Positions 57,374 to 64,000 of a stretch of 64,000 nt of DNA are shown one piece after another. The number at the start of each line of letters is the position of its first letter. Positions within the stretch are counted from its first letter, which is position 1. A model generated the notes under the pieces. It saw only the letters and a program-made list of their open reading frames with translations, did not search any database and was not told the DNA's origin. Both the position numbers and the translations under genes were made by a program. The stretch is from Gymnothorax reevesii (lineage: Eukaryota; Chordata; Actinopteri; Anguilliformes; Muraenidae): assembly GCA_029721435.1 (NCBI GenBank), contig CM056573.1, positions 5,447,501 to 5,511,500 on the forward strand, written 5' to 3'.

Positions 57374-58199
57374 GCTAGCTTTCGATTCAGTAGTACCAGT
57401 TCTATTAATACATCTATGGTTTCATCACCATTGACAAGTCTTCGTGATACACGGTGGCTGCCGTAGTTGCAATACGTCTTTAAAAAAGTGAGGCGCTAGA
57501 GTGCATCATTTGTTTGAATGTAATACATGATTCCAACACTGGATGGGAGTAATTCCTACACAATGTCCCTTTAATAAAGGATACTTCAACGCTGGAAAAG
57601 CGTTTCAGCTGCTTCTCAAACCTGAAGTAGCTGCATCGATCAAGCATTCGGAGCCACAAGCTGTAAGTAATGATATAACAGCAAATAATGTAAGTGAAGC
57701 TAACATGTTACGGGTCGCTAGCAGGACCGCTAACAATAGTTAGCACGAACAACTGGCTCAAGCGCAGGCTTTCTAAAATATCTGAAGATAAAGCCTGAAT
57801 TGGTCGCAACTGTCCGTGAGTCACAGACACAGAGGCTGCAAGTTGCTTTTACTGCATAAGCCAACCTGATGTGATAGTTTGTTGATTGTGGCTTTAGCAC
57901 TGCGGCTAACATAGCCAAGTTACTGTTGCTAATGTTTGTGTCCTAAATATGCAATGGTGATATCAGGGGAAATTCTACAGAAGGTGTGTGAACATAAACC
58001 TCATTTGAAGCTGACTTTTTATACTTGTTTGTAATTTGGATGCTCAGTACAACTGTCCACAGTAATGGAACTTGATGTCTGTATAACCTGTATTGCAAGG
58101 GTTTGTCTCTGTGCTTGTTCTGACTGCTCGGCACCAGCTACAGCATGTTAGTTCGCGTGCCGTGCTAATTAAAAATGCTCCTGATTAACTTATATGCAG
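57374..58199. other. unassigned sequence
   Basis: No feature recognised. A 66-codon plus-strand frame (57543-57743) has no motif. Confidence 0.4.
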
Positions 58200-58697
58200 T
58201 GTTATGGCCCCAATTTGTTATTACATTTACAACATCCACTACAGCAAGGGATGACAGACACAATGTTAAAACTTAAACACATTTAATTAACAAAGACAAT
58301 CAACAACTAACTAATCTACTGACTAATCTAATGACCAAGATTGATTATATACAAAAACAGAAATATTTACAGTCCCTTTGTTGGGTTGTTTGGTGATGTC
58401 CTGGGTGAGGAAAATGCTCTAACACAGGCAAAAATCCACTAAAAGCTTCACAGGTCTTGAACAGAATGACAGGTCTGGTCACATGTATCCTTCTCCTTGC
58501 AATTTCTCCTACTACTTTACTGTCTCAATTTTACTCCTTATATACTCTTTTGCAGACCCCTCCCACCTTTTAGGCTTTTTTCTATTTTTCTCTGGGGCTT
58601 GTCCCAGACATGCCTAAAACATGCCCAAACCCATCTCCAGTCTGGGCTAAAAAAAAAGGGTAAATACTGCAATCTAGTGGCCTCTATTCACATTACA
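58200..58697 (-). repeat. 3' LTR of the Gmr1-like element
   Basis: The plus strand runs from TGTTATGGCCCC to CACATTACA, so the LTR has the short inverted ends TGTAATG and CATAACA on its coding strand. It is 498 bp long and matches 1456-1937 and 62007-62441. The TATATACTC text near 58540 may be the promoter TATA box read on the minus strand (GAGTATATA). Confidence 0.9.
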
Positions 58698-58832
58698 CCT
58701 CCATTCCAAAAGGGAAAATTTTTGACTCATGAAGGCAAAATTTTTCTTTTTAATACAAAATGGTTAAGTGGACACTTGTCTATATATACATGTAATACAA
58801 TATTCAAATAAACGTGTGATATATATACATAC

Positions 58833-59561
58833 TCAACCACGGGATAAGCAATCAGCAATTACATTACCCTTTAAATGCTTAAATTCCAAGTCAAACTCCT
58901 GTAAAATCAAACTCCAATCCAACAATCTCCGATTCTTGTTTTTCATCTTATTCAAAAACATTAACGGATTGTGGTCAGTGTACACAATCATTGGCTTTTG
59001 CCCTGTACAAACATAAACATCAAAGTGTTATAAAGATAGAACCAGAGCCAACAGCTCCTTCTCCATTGTGGAATAGTTCCTTTGGTGACGATTGAACTTC
59101 CTGGAGAGGTATGCCACAGGATGCGCAATATCATCAGAGTCACTTCTCTGTAGGAGCACAGATCCACAAGCTTGGTCGCTAGCATCGACCACGATGGAAA
59201 ACGGTTTGTTGAAGTCAGGAGATTTGAGCACGAGGAAGTGACACAGCAGAGACTTCAGGCGATCGAAGGCTCTCTGGCATGCATCATCCCAAGTGAACTT
59301 TACGCCTTTCTTCAGTTGGTTGGTGAGACTGAGAGCAATCTCAGCAAAGTTCTTGCAGAACTTGCGGTTGTACCCGATCATTCCAAGGAAGCGGCGCAAA
59401 GCTTTTTTGTTGTCAGGAACTGGAAAGTCCATGATGGCTTGGACTTTAGCATTTATTGGTGCCGCCTTACCCTGGCCTATGACGTAGCCAAGATAGGTGA
59501 CAGTAGCACAACCAAAGTCACTCTTGTTCAGGTTAACAGTCAGGTTAGCCTGTTTCAGGCG
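58833..59561 (-). pseudogene. RNase H domain of the Gmr1-like pol
   Basis: LTNQLKKGVKFTWDDACQRA is the linker after the thumb. The RNase H domain follows with FSIVVDASDQACGSVLLQ (first Asp), NYSTMEKELLALV (Glu) and, in another frame, VYTDHNPLMFL (Asp). It ends ADCLSRG with a stop at 58833. A frame break lies near 59028. The enzyme removes the RNA strand during reverse transcription. The pol reading ends here, with no integrase downstream, which supports the unusual domain order. Confidence 0.88.
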
Positions 59562-60140
59562 CTAGAGCAACGTCTCTACATCTTTTAGATGTTCTTCCCA
59601 GGAGTCACTCCATCTGTTCAGGTCATCGATGTATGCACCCGTGTGTGGCAATCCGGCGATTGTAGACTGTATCATCCTTTGGAACGTGGCTGGGGCATTT
59701 TTCATGCCAAAGGGTGGGACTTCATACTGGTACAACCCAGATGGCGTGGCAAAAGCAGAGATGCTCTTGGCCCTCTCAGTTAAAGGCACACACCAATAAC
59801 CCTTCAATAAATCAATCTTGGTCAGAAACTTTGCTTGCCCTACTCTATCAATACAATCATCAATCCTAGGTATTGGAAACACATCAGTTCTAGTTACAGC
59901 ATTGACTTTACGATAATCTGTACAGAATCTAGTACTTCCATCAGGTTTTGGAACTAGCACACAGGGTGGACTCCAAACTGAGTTGGAGGGTCTGATAATA
60001 TCATGTTCTAACATGTACTCAACCTCTTTCTCAGCAATCTTTCTCTTTTCAGGATTCATCTGGTATGGATGCTGTTTAATTGGTTTGGCATCACCAGCAT
60101 CGACATCATGAGAGGCTATAGAAACTCTCTTTGGAACATC
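59562..60140 (-). pseudogene. reverse transcriptase of the Gmr1-like pol
   Basis: The frame begins near AKPIKQHPYQMNPEKRK and holds MLEHDIIRPSNSVWSPPCVL, FCTDYRKVNAVTRTD, KIDLLKGYWCVPLTE, FGMKNAPATFQRM and the catalytic box AYIDDLNRWSDSWEEH. The first metal-binding Asp (KIDLLKGY) and the Asp pair (YIDD) are kept. The domain itself is open over 165 codons. It lies directly downstream of the integrase C-terminus, not upstream of it. Confidence 0.93.
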
Positions 60141-60201
60141 AGGAACATCAGATCCTCATATTTCTTGATCAACTTCTCAAACTGATCTCTCTATGAGGGT
60201 T

Positions 60202-61440
60202 CTAAGTGCTGGAGTTTACATCAAGATTTTGCAACACTTCAGAATTTGACAATTTACATGAAAGAACTTCAGCTTTAATTCTTGGTTCATCATCTTGAAA
60301 CTCCCCCTCATCTTCACACGTCTCGACCATAGGAGAATCTGAAGTGATAGCTGCAACCCTAGCATTTCTGTCATGATAAGGCTTCAGCTTGTTAATGTGA
60401 CACAACTGTTTTGGCTTTCTCCTATCTGGAGTCTTCACAATGTAATTGAGATCATTGGGTTTTGTTAGAATTTCATACGGAACATGAAATCTAGCCTGCA
60501 ATGGATTGGACTGCAAGGGAAACAACACGAGGACCTTGTCTCCTGGTTTAAACTCACGGCTTCTAGCCTTATGATCATACCAAGTTTTCATTTTTCCCTG
60601 ACTTGATTTCAAGTTCTCTTTGGCTAGGTCACATGCTGCAAGCAATCTGTCCTTGAACTTGCTAACATAGTCTAACAGACTGATGTGCGGCTCTTCCTCT
60701 TGCCGTTGTTCACTCAACAATAGCAAAGGTCCTCTCACTTCATGGCCAAACAATAGCTCAAACGGACTGAATCCAGTAGACTCCTACACTGCTTCTCTAG
60801 CTGCAAACAACAGCAAATGAACACCTTCATCCCAGTCTTTCTCATGGTCATAACAATAAGTCCTCATCATTGTCTTCAGAGTGGAATGAAACCACTCTTA
60901 GGCACCCTGACTCTCTAGATGATAGGCACTAGAAAGAATCTGCTTTGCACCTAGTTCATACACAACCTGCTGAAACAATCCGGAAGTGAAATTGCTACCT
61001 TAGTCTGACTGAATTTCCCTGGGAAGGCCAAACAACGTGAAGAACCTTATCAAAGCCTTTGAGATTGCAGTTGCCTTGATGTTGCGTAGAGGTATGGCTT
61101 CAGGGAATCTAGTTAATGCACGCATGATTGTCAACAAGTACTGATTTCCAGATCTAGTCTTGGGGATTGGACCAACAAAATTAATAATGACCTTGGAGAA
61201 GGGCTCCCCAAATGCTGGGATAGGCTGCAATGGAGCTACAGGTGGGTCTAACTGGTGTTTTCCCACTACCTGACAAGTGTGACAGGTTTTTGCAAAAGTT
61301 GGAAACATCTTTCCGAAGCCCAGACCAGAAGAAGTGTTTCATGATCTTATCAACAGTCTTGTTCACACCAAGATGACCTCCTAGAGGTAAACTTTGAGCC
61401 ATTGTTAAGATTTCATTCCTGTAGACCTTCGGAACAACAA
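60202..61440 (-). pseudogene. integrase of the Gmr1-like pol, catalytic Asp changed
   Basis: The zinc-binding domain is split between two frames: GGHLGVNKTVDKIMKHFFW has the His pair and CHTCQVVGKHQ the Cys pair. The core reads KVIINFVGPIPKTRSGNQYL, where the usual first catalytic Asp (D-F-V-G-P) is Asn, then REIQSD with a stop directly after the second Asp, then a block with EWFHSTLKTMM holding the Glu. The C-terminal domain has WYDHKARSREFKPGDKVLVL and CHINKLKPYHDR. At least three in-frame stops and one frame slip exist. The domain is entirely upstream of reverse transcriptase. Confidence 0.9.
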
Positions 61441-61469
61441 TTTGCTTGACCGCTGCCCAATCTGCATTT

Positions 61470-61999
61470 GCAGGGATATCAGGATATCACTGTCAGCTTT
61501 CACACTTTGATCAGACCTGTGACTGGATTTCTGAGCACCATCACTAGATTTGTCTTTGGGTGAGGAATCTTAGGTTTCACCGTTACCTTTCTTCTGAAAC
61601 TGGAACCATCTATTGTTACTGCTAGACTGAAATTTGGACTTATGTGTGAGAACATATTCATCTGCAAATTTGGCAGCTGATTGCTAATTCAGTGCTTGCC
61701 TCTCATTAAGGTAGGTCTTAATATCATCTCATACGCTCTCAAAATAACCTTTTTGACAACGTCATAATCAGTGGAATCATCTGCAGACAAAGCTGAATAT
61801 GCTTGTTGAGCTTTACCCTTGAGGACAATTTGCAACATCAGAGGCCAGTGTTCCTTTGGCCACTAGCAACTCTTTGCTACCTTTTCAAAGCACTGGAAAT
61901 ACTTATCTACCTCCTCCACCGAAAATAGAGGCACCAGTTTTACCTCCTGGCTAGCACGAAATTTGTTTTCAGATTCTATTTTGATTTTTAGTAGCTCAG
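61470..61999 (-). pseudogene. gag remnant of the Gmr1-like element
   Basis: The first block reads VKLVPLFSVEEVDKYFQCFE, EHWPLMLQIVLKGKAQQAYS and ALSADDSTDYDVVKKVILRA, which is capsid-type helical text of gypsy gag proteins. Stops interrupt it. Its N-terminus, the zinc knuckle and the protease are missing, so deletions join gag almost directly to the 5' LTR on one side and to integrase on the other. Confidence 0.75.
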
Positions 62000-62006
62000 A
62001 CAAGTA

Positions 62007-62441
62007 ACAGACAAAATTTTAAAACTCAAACAGATTTAATTAAACAAAGACCAACACTAACCTACAATTTATACTACTGACCAAGATTGATAATGAACAA
62101 GAAAAAAATATTTACAGTCCCTTTGGTTGGGTTGCTTAGTGATGTTCCGGGTGAGGAAAATGCTCAAACACAGGCAAAAATCCACAAAAAGCTTCACAGG
62201 TCTTGAAAAGAGTGACAGGTCTGGTCAAATGTATCCTTCTCCTTGCCATTTCTCCTAGTACTTTACTCTCAATTTTTCTCCTTATTTTCTCTTTTGCAGC
62301 CCCCTCCCACCTTTTAGACTTTTTTTTAATTTCTGGGACTTTCCCTCTCAGACATGCCCAGGACATGCCCAAACCTACCTTACTGGGCTTAACAAAAAAA
62401 AGGTCAATACTGCCATCTAGTGGCATTTTTTTCACATTACA
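62007..62441 (-). repeat. 5' LTR of the Gmr1-like element, 3' part deleted
   Basis: The block matches the other two LTRs from CACATTACA at 62441 down to ACAGACAAAATTTTAAAAC at 62007. The last 50-60 bases of the LTR (the GGCCCCAATTTG end) and the adjoining primer-binding site are absent, and gag sequence follows at once. Confidence 0.88.
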
Positions 62442-63554
62442 CCCACCATTTTTGTTTATTAACATTTGACAGGAGAAACCCATAAGTTCTATCATTTAAC
62501 AAGCATTCCCATTTGCTTATTTTGCACAATGCCATTACATCAGGGAACTCAAAACCTGGCTTGAGTGCGCGGACGTTGTCGTGTGAGAGGAGCGAACCAC
62601 ATAAGAGGTCCGCAACGGAGGCTAATTTCCAGCTTAGTGAATAATGTGATTTGTTTATTTCAAAACCATAAAGATTTCTTAGTATATTTTGGAAAGGTTC
62701 CGTTTCCCTGTCTCGAGACTATAATCATTTGGACAGCTTGCAGTATTACAAAGGCCAAGGTGTTTCATTGGGTTGCTGAATGTTTGAGTGGCCGCAATAA
62801 AATCAGAGGAGTTGTTGGGTCCCTGTGCAAGGCCCTGCATCCCACCTAAATTTGATTGATTCAGGATTACTTCGTGAAAATTTCCAATACTTTGAATGAT
62901 TAACTGAAATGTTGTTGTCTTGATTAAAGATGCCTCTGCAAAGGAAACTTGGCAAAGGAGACTTGAAGCAGACTGATCCCAAGGGATATGTACATAGCTG
63001 GCATAACTGCAACTATCATAGTATTTTTCACCCAGAAAAAAGGTACTTGGATTTAAAATCACTGAGATATGCAGATGAAATTGTAAATCGAGACTACTCA
63101 AGCTGCATTTATACGTCTAAAATGGAAGGTTGAAATGAATATTTTCTGTTCGCATTTTGCCTGGGTTAGGCTTTCATCTCTGCGCTTAAAATTGCAGCAA
63201 AGCTTTTCTAATGCTTTGTGATGCTTTATTTTCAGCATTTCAACTGATGGCTGCTCAGTTGCCAGGTATAATTCCATTTAATTGTGCAATCAAACAACGA
63301 AGATTCTCAGGTAATTCCAGCAAACTGCAGGACCTACCTGTGAAATGACTATTTACTTATTCTCTGTTTTATAGAGGTCGGATGATTCACCATTCAGAAG
63401 TTGCAGAATTAGAATAGGATGTTGAGAATGTGGGGAATGTAGAATTCCAAATGCATAACAATTCCTCAGTTATTGTAAACAGGCAAATACTTTCGGAGGG
63501 GAATCACGTTTATATGTTGGTGGCAGAATGAAGTAACATTATGAGCAATGGAAA
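62442..63554. other. unassigned sequence with a 67-codon frame
   Basis: A plus-strand frame at 62930-63133 starts MPLQRKLGKGDLKQTDPKGY and has no motif I know. Its short length and lack of context do not support a gene call. No transposon end is visible. Confidence 0.4.
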
Positions 63555-63556
63555 TA

Positions 63557-64000
63557 CAGCCCCAACTCAGAAAAAGTTGGGACGGTAAAGAAAATGCACG
63601 TAGAACCATAAAGCAGTGATTTCTATATTTCTATATCTATTTGTGTAATTACTTTAACTTTTTTATAATGCATTATTAAAAATTGAGATGAGGGCAATTT
63701 AGGACAAGTAATGAGGTAAGAAATTTACATAATGATGTGATTTGAAACAGCTGATGTCAGCAGGTGATTGTAATCATGATTTGGTTCTAAAGTGGCATCC
63801 AGGATAGGCCTCGTCCTTCAGGAGACAGGTGAAGGATTGCCAGTTTGCCCACAAATGCATGAGAAAAATCATTCAATAGTTTAGAAACAATGTTTCTCAA
63901 AGAAAGATGGGAGGCAAATTGGATACTACACCATCTAAGGTCCATAACTCAGTTAAATGCTTAGTTTATGTTATTAATGGCCGAAATAAACTAAAGAGCA
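63557..64000 (+). pseudogene. Tc1-like transposon, 5' part, cut by the window end
   Basis: The tip CAGCCCCAACTCAGAAAAAG follows TA at 63555-63556, and TTGGGACGGTAAAGAAAATGC continues as in fish Tc1-like ends. From about 63850 the translation shows traces of the HTH domain: an M-H-E-K-I-I-Q block, then FRNNVSQRK, then SKVHNSVK. A stop and indels are already present. The remainder lies outside the window. Confidence 0.78.

Larger units (their letters stand above)
58200..62441 (-). mobile_element. Gmr1-like LTR retrotransposon, integrase before RT
   Basis: Two LTRs (58200-58697 and 62007-62441) enclose an internal region in minus orientation. Read that way the order is gag (61999-61470), integrase (61440-60202), reverse transcriptase (60140-59562), RNase H (59561-58833), then a purine-rich GGAATGGAGG tract next to the 3' LTR. 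In most Ty3/gypsy elements integrase is last. The integrase-first order is known from Gmr1, first described in Atlantic cod, and its deuterostome relatives. Stops, frame slips and the loss of the primer-binding site and protease show a dead copy. No clear TSD was found. Confidence 0.88.

Noticed and set aside
59172..59588. 138-codon plus-strand frame as a gene
   Set aside because: It is the complement of the Gmr1-like RNase H and linker coding strand, where conserved minus-strand motifs are clear.
62441..62460. Tandem Gmr1-like element beyond the right LTR, suggested by purine-rich AATGGTGGG next to its start
   Set aside because: The sequence further right shows no similarity to the internal region next to the left LTR, so the purine tract is probably coincidence.

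Overview
This window looks like non-genic, repeat-rich DNA from a teleost fish. I see no rRNA or tRNA gene, no operon-like spacing and no complete host protein-coding gene. Nearly everything recognisable is a transposable element or a tandem repeat. Several independent Tc1-like DD34E transposons, CR1/L2/L1-type non-LTR elements, a Helitron, Harbinger-, hAT- and TTAA-type DNA elements, Ty3/gypsy pol genes and fish-type MITEs together point to a ray-finned fish. The species cannot be read from this sequence.

Layout. 1-4.2 kb: a MITE fragment, a 0.7-kb terminal-inverted-repeat (TIR) element, a solo LTR and a decayed Tc1. 4.2-10 kb: one CR1-like LINE on the minus strand, split by three later insertions: a 1011-bp solo LTR with a 5-bp target-site duplication (TSD), a composite insertion that itself carries a Harbinger-like MITE, and a 1.6-kb Tc1 element. 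10-13.9 kb: a second LINE tail, a SINE-type repeat, a short palindromic MITE and a CCGT-rich repeat. 17.9-20.6 kb: a tandemly duplicated unit split by a tRNA-derived SINE, a dead Tc1, a 142-bp satellite and an L2-like LINE fragment. 22.5-23.1 kb: a fold-back element with long arms. 27.4-30.9 kb: a 27-bp minisatellite, an almost intact Tc1 element and a complete non-autonomous Helitron with an internal 89-bp array. 32.6-34.6 kb: L1-like ORF1 and endonuclease remnants followed by a foreign LINE tail. 35.7-37.6 kb: a Harbinger-type MITE with a TAA TSD, split by an 1135-bp solo LTR with a GGGAC TSD. 39.3-41.3 kb: a gypsy pol fragment in the usual RT-RNaseH-integrase order. 42.6-43.7 kb: a short retroposon-like unit carrying one open frame for an unrecognised membrane protein. 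44.0-45.3 kb: a TTAA-flanked DNA transposon. 47.9-49.8 kb: a Tc1 split by a hAT MITE with a perfect 8-bp TSD. 52.2-53.1 kb: a second copy of the Harbinger-type MITE beside a Tc1 end. 54.1-55.0 kb: a Harbinger-like transposase start with a TATA box and a canonical intron. 57.3 kb: a near-perfect hairpin. 58.2-62.4 kb: an LTR retrotransposon whose integrase lies upstream of reverse transcriptase, the unusual order known for Gmr1-like elements. The last 440 bases open a further Tc1.

The parts do not form a pathway. They are layers of parasitic DNA, and their nesting gives a relative chronology. The strongest points for follow-up are the integrase-first LTR element, the membrane-protein retroposon unit at 43 kb, the Helitron with its internal array, the spliced Harbinger-like gene start and the 57.3-kb hairpin. 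Long stretches (13.9-17.9, 23.2-27.4, 45.3-47.9 and 49.8-52.2 kb, among others) show nothing I can name. Some could be conserved non-coding DNA, but that needs comparison with other genomes.
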